Source: Cyclobacteriaceae bacterium
GTDB lineage: Bacteria; Bacteroidota; Bacteroidia; Cytophagales; Cyclobacteriaceae
Length of the DNA: 64,000 bases
NCBI GenBank assembly: GCA_019694875.1
Contig: JAIBBC010000001.1
Span: forward strand, 310,001 to 374,000
Direction of reading: 5' to 3'
Part shown: piece after piece, positions 41,427 to 50,751 of the stretch
How positions within the stretch are numbered: position 1 is the stretch's first letter
How the letters are laid out: each line of letters begins with the position of its first letter
Notes under the pieces: model-generated
The model's input: the letters and a program-made list of their open reading frames with translations, nothing else
Database searches by the model: none
Told to the model about the DNA's origin: nothing
Position numbers and translations under genes: made by a program

Positions 41427-41549
41427 CTATTTATGAGGCCATGCCCAGTGCACGAGCTCAATACCTGAAACCGTTTTGTACAATTTAGTCACGCTCCAGA
41501 AAAACAGCGTAAAAAACATAATGGTCGTTGTTACAGCTATCATAATCAT
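41427..41549 (-). CDS. Possible 40-residue single-helix membrane protein
   Basis: ATG at 41549, stop at 41427. A strong AAAGGAG lies 3-4 bases before the ATG, rare in this window. One membrane helix (MIAVTTTIMFFTLFFWSV) is followed by a short polar tail ending LVHWAWPHK. It is followed by a terminator at 41295. Small single-helix proteins of this kind can be oxidase or transporter subunits, but no family is recognised. Confidence 0.45.
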   Translation of the reverse strand: MIMIAVTTTIMFFTLFFWSVTKLYKTVSGIELVHWAWPHK

Positions 41550-41747
41550 ACTCCTTTCCCGTTTAAATTGAACTATACAAATCAGCCATTTTACCTTAGA
41601 CTCTGCGGGTCTATTCGGGTTTGATCATCACAGAAGTAATATTTGGCATGGTTTTGCCATTTTAAGCTAACCGCTGGTCAGATTCAGGCACGAAATGCCC
41701 GTTTTTGACGTTATTTTGCATTGAAATTTTTACTGAACGTTTTTCGA

Positions 41748-43427
41748 ATGACAAAAGCCAGATTTTTTCTACTCTCCACAGTCCTTGTTTTAACCTCTGC
41801 CGCAAGGGTTTTTTCGCAATCCGCTACTGATACCACCGACTTCCTGACAGACTGGTTCTTACGTGACCCGGAAACTGATAAAGTGCAAGGCTTGAGCGTT
41901 GAAAAAGCATATGCTACCGTGCTGAAAGGAAAGCCTTCCCGCACTATAACCGTAGCAGTTATTGATTCAGGAATTGATTTCGATCATGAAGACTTGAAAG
42001 ATGTGATGTGGACCAATCCCAAAGAAATTGCCGGCAACGGTATTGATGACGATAAAAACGGGTATATCGATGATATTCATGGCTGGAGTTTTATCGGTGG
42101 AAAAACCGGAAACGTTACAAAAGACACATACGAAGTAACGCGGGAGTACGTCCGCCTGAAGGGGAAGTATGGCAATCTTGCCGAAAACGATGTGCCCGCA
42201 AAAAGCAAAGACGAATTCGCTTACTGGCTAAAGATTAAGGCTGCTTATACGGAAGCACGCGATCAGAATGAAACGGACGCCAAGTCGTGCCTGGATATTT
42301 TGGCACAATACGACCAGTTTCATCGCGGGTTAACGTCAGCCATTGACTTTGTAAAATCGGAATATAAAGTCAGTACGATAACTTCTCAACTGGTGGATAC
42401 ACTTAAGGGCGGAGCAAAAACCCGCGCTGCTCAGTCTATTCTTAAATTTGTTTACGAAAATGAAGGTCCGGAAGCTGACGTGGAAAAATTCTCGGCTGAA
42501 TTAAAAGACGTCATTGAAAGCAATCGCGAGGTGTGCGACAATTACAAAAATGCAATTGAGTACGGTTATAATCCTGAATTCGATCCGAGGTCGATTGTAG
42601 GCGATAACTACGCCAATACGGAAGAACGTTTTTATGGAAGTCCTGATGTAAAAGGAACTTTCCCGGCACATGGAACAGAAGTTGCAGGAGTCATTGGCGC
42701 TAACCGGAAAAATGATTTGGGCATCAAAGGTATTGCCGACAATGTTCGTATTATGGCCATTCGCGCAGTGCCCAATGGAGATGAACGCGACAAGGACATC
42801 GCTAACGCGATCCGTTATGCGGTAGACAATGGCGCAAAAATCATTAACATGAGTTTTGGTAAAGACTGGTCGCCACAGAAAGATGCGGTCGATAAAGCTG
42901 TGAGGTATGCCGATTCAAAGGGCGTGTTGATGATTCATGCAGCCGGAAATGACGATGACAACAACGATGTCAAACCCTCTTATCCCACACCGATATATAA
43001 AGATGGAAAAACCGCAGCCCTTTGGATTGAAGTTGGTGCCTCTTCCTGGGGTGCCGACAGCACATTGGCGGCAGAGTTTTCGAACTACGGTAAGAAAGTA
43101 GTGAACGTTTTTGCACCCGGAGTGCACATGCATTCAACTGCGCCAAACAATACCTACGATGATGTTGACGGAACAAGTTTTGCGTCACCTGCAACAGCAG
43201 GAGTGGCAGCGTTAGTGATGTCGTATTTCCCGAACCTCACACCCGCTCAGGTAAAGGAGGTTCTGGTGAAGTCAAGCCGGAAGTTCGATAACCTCATGGT
43301 CAAAAAGTCAGACAAAACCGGATTGGTCAAATTCAGTGAACTCAGTAGTTCAGGCGGTTTGCTCAATGCCTATGAAGCTGTTAAACTGGCTCAGTCGATG
43401 GAAACAAAAACTCCGGAAAAGAAATAA
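41748..43427 (+). CDS. Subtilisin-like serine peptidase (S8), exported
   Basis: About 559 residues from ATG 41748 with a signal peptide ending ARVFSQ. The catalytic triad is present: Asp in VIDSGIDFDHE (about residue 73), His in FPAHGTEVAGVIGA (about 307) and Ser in GTSFASPATAGVAAL (about 476). A roughly 200-residue insert lies between Asp and His, as in a group of Bacteroidota S8 peptidases. Probably periplasmic or secreted. It converges on the cyanophycinase gene with a 3-base gap and may belong functionally to the neighbouring uptake locus. Confidence 0.92.
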   Translation: MTKARFFLLSTVLVLTSAARVFSQSATDTTDFLTDWFLRDPETDKVQGLSVEKAYATVLKGKPSRTITVAVIDSGIDFDHEDLKDVMWTNPKEIAGNGIDDDKNGYIDDIHGWSFIGGKTGNVTKDTYEVTREYVRLKGKYGNLAENDVPAKSKDEFAYWLKIKAAYTEARDQNETDAKSCLDILAQYDQFHRGLTSAIDFVKSEYKVSTITSQLVDTLKGGAKTRAAQSILKFVYENEGPEADVEKFSAELKDVIESNREVCDNYKNAIEYGYNPEFDPRSIVGDNYANTEERFYGSPDVKGTFPAHGTEVAGVIGANRKNDLGIKGIADNVRIMAIRAVPNGDERDKDIANAIRYAVDNGAKIINMSFGKDWSPQKDAVDKAVRYADSKGVLMIHAAGNDDDNNDVKPSYPTPIYKDGKTAALWIEVGASSWGADSTLAAEFSNYGKKVVNVFAPGVHMHSTAPNNTYDDVDGTSFASPATAGVAALVMSYFPNLTPAQVKEVLVKSSRKFDNLMVKKSDKTGLVKFSELSSSGGLLNAYEAVKLAQSMETKTPEKK

Positions 43428-43430
43428 GAC

Positions 43431-44264
43431 TCAAGGAAGTTTGAATTTTTCACCCGGAAGATAAATGTCTACCGTGAGCTTCCGGGCCGCAAGCTTTTCG
43501 TTCTTTAACATTTTCGACTTTGAAGGGTTTTTGTAAACGAGTACCTGCGAAGCTCCGAGCACTTCCACGTTTTTGCCACTCACCAGAATGGCCGTTGATT
43601 CGTCAATTCCGATACCGGTCATTTCAGGATGTTCGATGATGGCCGTTAACAACCGGTTGTGGCGGCTGCGGATGAGGAAATGCTGATCGATAATGGTTGT
43701 CGTTAATAAACCAAGACCGGTTTTAATTTCAATATTATTGGATTCAATGGTTTCGAAGGTAGCTGAATATTCCTTTTTCTTGAGTTCGTTACCGGTAATC
43801 ATCAGTTTACTCATCACCGCTGCGCCGGCGCTCGTTCCGCTTACAACGGCTCCGTTCCGGTAAGCATCGTGAATGGCTGTTACGATTTCAGTTCCTTCCG
43901 CGATACCCATAAAACGTGTTTGATCTCCGCCTGTAATGTATATTAGACTAGCCGTGCGGATAGAATCAATCCATGAAGATTTTATCGGCTCACCCTTTTT
44001 GAAGTTAAAGCCGAAAAGTTTTTTGATTCCCCGCTCGAGAAATTGCTGACTCGCATAATACACAGACGAATCCGGATCTTCGCTCGACATGGGAAGGATA
44101 ACACAATAACCACCCGACCGTAATTTTGACTCTTCGATAATTCTCTCCACCAGGGCATCCGGCCGCGAACCTCCGCCAATGATGATCAGTTTTCCTTTTA
44201 TCGACTGTGCCTGGACGAACGCGAAGCTGTTCAGGGCGAACAAAAAAATGAATAGTTTTTTCAT
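43431..44264 (-). CDS. cphB-like: Cyanophycinase-like S51 peptidase, periplasmic
   Basis: About 277 residues from ATG 44264 with a signal peptide ending FVQAQ. Motifs of peptidase S51/cyanophycinase: LIIIGGGSRPDA, ITGGDQTRF, catalytic Ser in VVSGTSAGAAVMS (about residue 145), IIDQHFLIRSRHNRL and MTGIGIDESTAI. Cyanophycinase hydrolyses cyanophycin into beta-Asp-Arg dipeptides. It is separated by a terminator (44271-44304) from the propeller genes upstream but lies in the same block as SusC/SusD and a second cyanophycinase. Confidence 0.85.
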   Translation of the reverse strand: MKKLFIFLFALNSFAFVQAQSIKGKLIIIGGGSRPDALVERIIEESKLRSGGYCVILPMSSEDPDSSVYYASQQFLERGIKKLFGFNFKKGEPIKSSWIDSIRTASLIYITGGDQTRFMGIAEGTEIVTAIHDAYRNGAVVSGTSAGAAVMSKLMITGNELKKKEYSATFETIESNNIEIKTGLGLLTTTIIDQHFLIRSRHNRLLTAIIEHPEMTGIGIDESTAILVSGKNVEVLGASQVLVYKNPSKSKMLKNEKLAARKLTVDIYLPGEKFKLP

Positions 44265-44270
44265 AGAAAT

Positions 44271-44304
44271 AAAAAAGCTCATGCCTCTTTCAGGAAGCAT
44301 GAGC
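44271..44304 (-). terminator. Terminator after the susC-susD operon
   Basis: On the minus strand GCTCATGC and GCATGAGC pair around a 12-base loop and are followed by six T. It ends the unit susC-susD-propeller genes, seventeen bases after the 44321 stop and just before the cyanophycinase start. Confidence 0.8.
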
Positions 44305-44320
44305 TCTGAGTTAATCGTTA

Positions 44321-45469
44321 TTATTCTTTTCCAATAGCAAGGCCACGTACACTTAATCCTGACGACCAGGTTTCTGTTCCGGTACCATCGGTGTTGGCAC
44401 GCTTAATCAGCTTAGGCGTACGGTCGCCCCAATAAATCTTATCGTTGATTTCATCGTAAGCAAGTGCAAACACAACCCGCGAAATACCGGTTGTTACCGT
44501 TGCGATACCCGAACCATCAAGATTAGCAGATTTGATGTGAATATCACCCGTGGCTACGAATACATCGTAGAAGATTCGCGATCCAACAATCACCGTGCTT
44601 CCGCCACCGCCTCCGTCACCTGCACCGTCAAGATCAGCAATTATCTCCTGTAAGCCGGTGCCATTTTTGTTTTTACGCCAAACGCCACCATTGTAAGTGT
44701 TCCAGAACACATACCCGGTAACCGGATCGATAGAAACTCCTTCCGGGTCATCGGCCTGACCGGTTGCAAAGTCTTCCATCTGGCTTAGGCTGGCATTATT
44801 CATGTCGGCACGTCTAATGCCGTCATCGGTATCCCAATAGATCATTTCATCGTCATAGTCGATGGCAATTCCATCCGGGCCTCCCGCGCCTGTGCGGAAA
44901 TCATGCAAGTCGCTGCCGTCCAGATTTGCAATAAGTATCTTGTCGTTATCGTAGTCCGTTATATACAGCTTATCATTAACCGTATCGACAGCCATGCCGT
45001 AGGAATCACCCAACGTGGTGATGCCAATGGATGATGCAATCGGTTCATCGTCATTAATAAGCGCTTTATATACGGTTGTTCCGTCTGTAAAGAACACCGG
45101 TATACCTGACGCATTCGCATCTTTGACAATAACTTTCTGAACATACTCCGTTGCTTCGGCAAGTTTAAAGCTGGTGATTGTAAGCTTCACATTATAAACA
45201 CCGGGTGCGACATAATCATGCACCGGATTAGTCTCCGCAGAAGTACCTCCGTCACCGAAAACCCAGGCATACGCAACTTCGCCTGCACGCTCAGGAACTA
45301 TTGATTGATCCGTAAAGGTTGCCGTGGCAGGAGCAAACCCGTCATTGGTTAGTGTAACCGAAAATTTAGGCACCGTGCTGGCGGGTGGCACAGGAAAGCC
45401 GTCATCCGAACAGCTTTCCCATGTCACAATACTCACTCCCACCAATAATGTCAACAATATCTTCCTCAT
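44321..45469 (-). CDS. PKD domain plus beta-propeller lipoprotein
   Basis: 382 residues. Lipoprotein signal with Cys20 (VTWESCSDD). A PKD domain at about 30-115 (AYAWVFGDGGTSAETNPVHDY) is followed by a six-bladed propeller made of LDL-receptor class B (YWTD)-like repeats: KLYITDYDNDKI, MIYWDTDDGIRRAD, YVFWNTYNGGVWR, KIYWGDRTPKLIKRAN. PKD and propeller modules usually bind surface substrates. Last gene of the susC-susD operon; its role in binding the nutrient polymer is inferred from context. Confidence 0.85.
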   Translation of the reverse strand: MRKILLTLLVGVSIVTWESCSDDGFPVPPASTVPKFSVTLTNDGFAPATATFTDQSIVPERAGEVAYAWVFGDGGTSAETNPVHDYVAPGVYNVKLTITSFKLAEATEYVQKVIVKDANASGIPVFFTDGTTVYKALINDDEPIASSIGITTLGDSYGMAVDTVNDKLYITDYDNDKILIANLDGSDLHDFRTGAGGPDGIAIDYDDEMIYWDTDDGIRRADMNNASLSQMEDFATGQADDPEGVSIDPVTGYVFWNTYNGGVWRKNKNGTGLQEIIADLDGAGDGGGGGSTVIVGSRIFYDVFVATGDIHIKSANLDGSGIATVTTGISRVVFALAYDEINDKIYWGDRTPKLIKRANTDGTGTETWSSGLSVRGLAIGKE

Positions 45470-45487
45470 CGTGCAAAAGTTATTTAC

Positions 45488-46384
45488 TTACTTAATAAAC
45501 AGACCGCGCGGGCTTGACAGGCCGGTTTTCAACGTAATTTTATTGCCTCCGTCAAGATCAGCGCTATAGATTTCTCCATTGTCGCGTGCCGACCAGTAAA
45601 TCTTCCCAGCGGCATTATCTACTGCAATTCCATAAATTCTGGATGCTGTTGCGTCTACAGTTTCCACTCCGCTGCCATCCAAGTTCGCCATTCTCAAAAC
45701 GCCATCTCCCTCATTCTGATCATCAAAATATATTTTTCCGTTTTTAGTATCAACCGCAACCGCATATCCATACACATCCGGAACTACGATTTCTGCATTG
45801 GTTCCGTCAATATCAGCAATCCAAAGATCCCCGAGTTCATCATCGTCTTCCACATCGTAGAAGTAAATTTTGTCATGCTTCAAATCCAATGCTACAGCAC
45901 GGAAATATGAATCTGCTGCGGTAATCAGAGGTGTTACACTTGAACCGTCAAGGTTTGCGCGGTAGATGTGTCCGATACCATCCAGATCATAATCATCTGC
46001 GTAGTAAATCTTGCCGTCACCGATGGCAATGCCGTATGGTGAGTAGATGCCGGTAATGATGTCATCCAGGCCGGTTGCATCCGTGTTCATGCTCCAGATT
46101 TTACCTTCTTCATCAACTTCAAAATCGCTGAAGAAAATCATATCGCTCTTCTTGTCGTAAGCAAGTCCAACGCCTCCAAAGCCATTTACATCAAGCACCG
46201 TTGACATATCAGCAGGGTTGCTGATTGTGAACTTTTGAATAAGTCCATCCGAATAATCGGTAAAATAAAGTTCTTCTGCCGGAGTTGCTTTTTTTGTTGT
46301 TTCGTCATCGCCACACGCGCCCACAAAAACTGCTACAAAAGCCAGCAGCAGACCTGATAATAGTAGATTGAGTCTTCTTTTCAT
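45488..46384 (-). CDS. Beta-propeller (YWTD-repeat) lipoprotein
   Basis: 298 residues. Lipoprotein signal with VGACGDD (Cys24). The rest is six propeller blades of the LDL-receptor class B type: MIFFSDFEVDEEGKIWSMN, KIYYADDYDLDGIGHIYRAN, KIYFYDVEDDDELGDLWIAD, KIYWSARDNGEIYSADLDG. Closely related in fold to the next gene, without a PKD domain; the pair probably arose by duplication. Encoded between susD and the PKD-propeller gene. Confidence 0.85.
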   Translation of the reverse strand: MKRRLNLLLSGLLLAFVAVFVGACGDDETTKKATPAEELYFTDYSDGLIQKFTISNPADMSTVLDVNGFGGVGLAYDKKSDMIFFSDFEVDEEGKIWSMNTDATGLDDIITGIYSPYGIAIGDGKIYYADDYDLDGIGHIYRANLDGSSVTPLITAADSYFRAVALDLKHDKIYFYDVEDDDELGDLWIADIDGTNAEIVVPDVYGYAVAVDTKNGKIYFDDQNEGDGVLRMANLDGSGVETVDATASRIYGIAVDNAAGKIYWSARDNGEIYSADLDGGNKITLKTGLSSPRGLFIK

Positions 46385-46409
46385 ATTGGTTAGTTTAAAG
46401 TTTACAAAA

Positions 46410-47732
46410 TTAATAGTCCGGGTTTTGCTTCATATCCGGATTGGTGTTCGTGATAATTTCCGATAACGGGATCGGGAACAATGTTTTGCTAAGTTTCGTA
46501 ACGTTTGGCAACACGTCCATCGCGCGATCTGTTCTCACGAGATCGAACCAGCGATGACCCTCAAAGGCGAATTCAACCCAGCGTTCCTGTTCGATTGCGT
46601 TCAACAATGCCGGATAGCTGCCAGCCGGAGTATCGCCAAGGTCCGCCCGATTACGGATGGTGTTGATGTCGTCCTGAACAGACGAAAGGTTTTGTGCCAG
46701 TTTCGCGTTGGCCTCCGCCCGGATCAGGTACATCTCCGAAAGACGCAACACGATCACGTTGTCGGTACCGGTTGAAAGATCATCATACTTGATTGCGTAC
46801 GCCAGCGAACCCTCAAAAGCGATTGATGCCGCCTCACGCTCATCACCAGATTCGTACGCATTTAAAATTTCCGGTGTTGGCGCAACTTCCCGTCTTCCGT
46901 TAAGAGATTTCGGGAAATTGTACTCTGCAATCCGGTTACGGTTTTGTACAGTAAAGTCAATCTCAAAAATTGATTCGGCCGATGCATCTGTAAAAACATC
47001 TGCATAATCCTCAATCAACGCATAACCACCATTGTCAATAACTTCCGTAGCGCGGGTAATGGCATCCGCATAGTTTTTCATATACAAATGAACACGCGCC
47101 AGTAACGCGACAGCGGCATATTTCGAAGCCCTGACTTTCACCGATGATTCAGGAAGATGATCGGCTGCATATTCCAGGTCTTCAACAATCTGCGCATATA
47201 CTTCCACTTTCGGTTTACGCGGGATGTTTACATCTTCCGGGCTGCGGGTTGGTGTTATCTTAATCGGAACATCACCAAAGTAAACCATCAGGTTAAAATG
47301 ATTGAGCGCCCGGATAAAATACAACTCGCCCAGTGCCACTCCTTTTTCTTCATCGGTCATATCGCTCATGTCGGGCACGTGTGCAATAACGTTGTTAGCA
47401 TTATTGATACTTTCAAACGCTGATGACCAAATACCCAGAACGCCTCCGTTTTCAGGAAGAATGTTGTTGTTGTCAATCTCGCGGTAGTCAGCCGAAGTTC
47501 CGTCAACCGGTTGTTGAAGATTATCGGCCGATAAATCTGAAAAAGTAATGTAGCTTCGCCCGTAATAACTCAGGTTCTGGAATGGTGCGTACGCACCCAA
47601 AATTCCTTTCTCGATTCCTTCTTTATCTTTAAAAGCGTCATCCGCTGAGATCCGGTCGTATGGTTTTACATCAAGCACATCGCACGCTGTAAATGTCAAC
47701 AAGCCGATGATCAGAATAAATATCTTCTTCAT
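46410..47732 (-). CDS. SusD/RagB family outer-membrane nutrient-binding lipoprotein
   Basis: 440 residues. Lipoprotein signal TFTACDV (Cys17). SusD features: YDRISADDAFKDKEGIEKG, TPR-like helices (IRALNHFNLMVYFGDVPI, AVALLARVHLYMKNYADA), and the C-terminal block NTIRNRADLGD, EFAFEGHRWFDLVR and LFPIPLSEI. It covers the SusC pore and binds substrate at the cell surface. Six bases after susC. Confidence 0.95.
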   Translation of the reverse strand: MKKIFILIIGLLTFTACDVLDVKPYDRISADDAFKDKEGIEKGILGAYAPFQNLSYYGRSYITFSDLSADNLQQPVDGTSADYREIDNNNILPENGGVLGIWSSAFESINNANNVIAHVPDMSDMTDEEKGVALGELYFIRALNHFNLMVYFGDVPIKITPTRSPEDVNIPRKPKVEVYAQIVEDLEYAADHLPESSVKVRASKYAAVALLARVHLYMKNYADAITRATEVIDNGGYALIEDYADVFTDASAESIFEIDFTVQNRNRIAEYNFPKSLNGRREVAPTPEILNAYESGDEREAASIAFEGSLAYAIKYDDLSTGTDNVIVLRLSEMYLIRAEANAKLAQNLSSVQDDINTIRNRADLGDTPAGSYPALLNAIEQERWVEFAFEGHRWFDLVRTDRAMDVLPNVTKLSKTLFPIPLSEIITNTNPDMKQNPDY

Positions 47733-47737
47733 GATTC

Positions 47738-50692
47738 CTAGAATTTAAGGTTAAGACCAACGGTGAGTGATCGCGCCTGCGGGAACGTAAAAAAGTCAGT
47801 TCCGATAAGGCTTGTGCTGTTTCCGCTGTAGTTAACTTCGGGGTCCAGTCCGGAATACTTCGTGAACGTGAACAGGTTCTGGGCACTCACGTAAAGCCGC
47901 AGGCTCGAAATATGAACGCGGTCTAATAACTCCTTGTTAAAGTTATACCCGAGCGTTACGTTCTTTACGCGGAGGTACGATCCATCTTCAATAAATCGCG
48001 ATGAAACACGCTTATTGTCGGCCGCTACCGGTTCAAGCGTTGCGCGCGGAATGTCAGTTATGTCGCCCGGTTGTTTCCACCGTCTTAACACATCGGTGGT
48101 CTGGTTGTCGCCACCTTGTAATGATTCGAGAAACAGGCGTGATCCGTTGAATACATCGTTTCCATATGTAAACTGAAGAAATACACTTAAGTCAAATCCC
48201 GCGTATGAAAACGTGTTGGTGAAGCCTCCGATAAACTTGGGTTGCGGATTACCAACCACCGTACGGTCGTCTGTAGTTATATCTCCGTCATCATTTTTAT
48301 CGTAATACACCATATCTCCGGTTGATGGGTCAACGCCAAGCGATTTGAAGCTATAGAATACACCAATCGGCTGGCCAACCATCACGCGGTTTCCGCCACG
48401 ACCGATATCATCAATCGGCTGATTGCCATACAGCTTGGTAACCTTATTTCGGTTGGCTGAAATGTTCAGGTTACTTGTCCAATGCACAGGCCCGAGATCG
48501 TGCCCGCCACCGATGGTCAACTCCACGCCTTTGTTTTCCATTTCACCGATGTTCTCCGCTACGCCTGTAAATCCCGAACCGGGAGGTAAAGGCCTGTCGA
48601 GCAGGAGGTCCTTTGTGCGCTTGTTATAAAAATCAGCGGTAAGTGTAATCTTATCATTGAATAAACCCAGATCTACGCCCATGTCGAACTGAACTGTTGT
48701 TTCCCATTTCAAATTCGGGTTTGGCATGTTAATCGGGTACACAGTCGGCTGACCGTTATACGTTCCTGTGCCATACAATGCAGCATATTGAAATGCGCTT
48801 GTTGCATCGTTACCCAATAAGCCGTAGCTGGCGCGTAATTTAAGTTGTGAGATTTGTTCAACATTGTCGCGAATGAATGATTCTTCGCTCAGGCGCCAGG
48901 CAGCCGAAGCAGCCGGGAAAAATCCGTTTTTGTTGTTCTCTCCAAAGTTCGAAGAAGCGTCAATCCTTCCCGACAATCCGAACAGGTACTTATTGTCAAA
49001 ATTGTAATTGGCTTTCGCGAAGAATGACCGGATGCCCTTATCGACCGCACTTGCGCTCGGATCAACAAATGTGGATGCGGAATTCAAATACTGCAAATCC
49101 GGGCTCGCATAATCCTGACCACGGATATAGATGTCGCGCACTTGTTTCTTTTCAAAGCTGTAACCCAATAATACATCAACGGTGTGCTTATCGAACGATT
49201 TTTCGTACCGGAGGATGTTGTTGCTTACCAGGTTCAGCGCATTGGTATAGGTTTCGAAGCCAAGGCCATTGTATTTCTGTCCCTGTACGGTATTGAATTC
49301 GAACGCATGTTCACGCAGGTTATAAAAATCCACGCCCCACTTGCTCGTGAACGTTAGCCCTGACATAATCTGATATTCTGCAAACACGTTACCGATTGCG
49401 CGGTAAGTAAAGTTTTCATTCGTTGCTTCTTTCGCGATCGAAACCGGGTTCGAGTATGGGCCGTCCTGGTTATACGTTCCATCATCGTTATACACCGGGT
49501 AGATGGCCGGCATCGAAATACCGTTTGGCAACGGACCGTGCAACGATGCATCACCCTCAATCCGGTTTGATTTGGAATTCGTTAAACCGATGCTGACACC
49601 CATGTTCAACTTTTTGTTCACACGATGATCGAGGTTAAAGCGTGCGTTGATACGTCTGAATGCTGAACCGATCACGATTCCATCCTGTTGGAAATAACTT
49701 CCTGATGCGAAGAATTTTGTCTTGTCATCGCCACCGGTAACGGACAGGTCGTAGCTTGACATCGCTGCAGAGCGAAAAATTACATCCTGCCAGTCGGTGT
49801 TGGGAATGCTCGGATCTTTCATATCATCCTCTGTAAAAACCTCAGAATCTGTAAGATCATTGCGATATTCCATCCACTGCCGTTTGTTAAGCATATCAAG
49901 TTTATGCCATACCTGCTGTACACCCTGGTAGGTATTAAACGCAATCACCGAATTACCTTTCTTTCCGCGCTTGGTGGTGATCAACACAACGCCATTGGAA
50001 GCGCGGGCGCCATAGATCGCTACCGCGGCTGCATCTTTCAATACACTGAAAGATTCTACTTCATTGGGGTTCAAATCTGAAAGTGCACTGATGCCCTGGC
50101 CCTCGTATCCAACCTGCGCATAATCATCCGTTGTCACGGGAATACCATCGATGACATAGAGTGGCTGGCCGGAGCCATTAATTGACGTGGTTCCGCGAAT
50201 GCGCACCGACATGGCTCCGCCCGGTGTTCCGGAATTTTGCAAAACCTGTATACCCGATGTTTGACCCTGGAGAATGCCATCGATTGATGCCACCGGAAGA
50301 TCTTTGATTGCATCTGCCTTTACTACGCCCACCGATTCGTTCAGTAAACGTTTGTCCACCGAAGTGTATCCGGTAACGACAATTTCGGAAAGCTGTTTGG
50401 TATCGGTTTGCAGCGTTACGTTCACCGCTTCACGATTATCAATCGCTGCTTCCTGTGTAGTATACCCGATGAAAGAAAACACAAGCGTATTTTCACCCGG
50501 AGCAACTTCCAATTGGTACAAACCATCCTGGTCAGTTACGGTTCCTTTGCTCGTCCCTTTAACAAACACACTTACGCCCGGAAGACCCGTACCGTCTTCC
50601 GGACTGATCACTTTCCCTCGAACAATTTTGTTTTGAGCATACAGGCTGCACGCCAGAAAGGAAAAAATTAAAAATAGTAGAGCTTTCCTCAT
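47738..50692 (-). CDS. SusC/RagA family TonB-dependent receptor
   Basis: 984 residues. Signal peptide, CarboxypepD_reg-like domain (GVSVFVKGTSKGTVTDQDG, residues 25-100), the SusC-type plug with GYTSVDKRLLNESVGVV, VLKDAAAVAIYGARASNGVV, and a 22-strand barrel ending LTVGLNLKF. It imports substrate bound by SusD using TonB energy. First gene of the operon susC-susD-propeller-propeller. The substrate is not readable from the receptor, but two cyanophycinases flank the operon. Confidence 0.96.
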   Translation of the reverse strand: MRKALLFLIFSFLACSLYAQNKIVRGKVISPEDGTGLPGVSVFVKGTSKGTVTDQDGLYQLEVAPGENTLVFSFIGYTTQEAAIDNREAVNVTLQTDTKQLSEIVVTGYTSVDKRLLNESVGVVKADAIKDLPVASIDGILQGQTSGIQVLQNSGTPGGAMSVRIRGTTSINGSGQPLYVIDGIPVTTDDYAQVGYEGQGISALSDLNPNEVESFSVLKDAAAVAIYGARASNGVVLITTKRGKKGNSVIAFNTYQGVQQVWHKLDMLNKRQWMEYRNDLTDSEVFTEDDMKDPSIPNTDWQDVIFRSAAMSSYDLSVTGGDDKTKFFASGSYFQQDGIVIGSAFRRINARFNLDHRVNKKLNMGVSIGLTNSKSNRIEGDASLHGPLPNGISMPAIYPVYNDDGTYNQDGPYSNPVSIAKEATNENFTYRAIGNVFAEYQIMSGLTFTSKWGVDFYNLREHAFEFNTVQGQKYNGLGFETYTNALNLVSNNILRYEKSFDKHTVDVLLGYSFEKKQVRDIYIRGQDYASPDLQYLNSASTFVDPSASAVDKGIRSFFAKANYNFDNKYLFGLSGRIDASSNFGENNKNGFFPAASAAWRLSEESFIRDNVEQISQLKLRASYGLLGNDATSAFQYAALYGTGTYNGQPTVYPINMPNPNLKWETTVQFDMGVDLGLFNDKITLTADFYNKRTKDLLLDRPLPPGSGFTGVAENIGEMENKGVELTIGGGHDLGPVHWTSNLNISANRNKVTKLYGNQPIDDIGRGGNRVMVGQPIGVFYSFKSLGVDPSTGDMVYYDKNDDGDITTDDRTVVGNPQPKFIGGFTNTFSYAGFDLSVFLQFTYGNDVFNGSRLFLESLQGGDNQTTDVLRRWKQPGDITDIPRATLEPVAADNKRVSSRFIEDGSYLRVKNVTLGYNFNKELLDRVHISSLRLYVSAQNLFTFTKYSGLDPEVNYSGNSTSLIGTDFFTFPQARSLTVGLNLKF

Positions 50693-50751
50693 AAGTTAAG
50701 GTTTACGTAGCAATTAAAATTTTTTCTGAGCCGATTCAAAAGGGATGCTCC

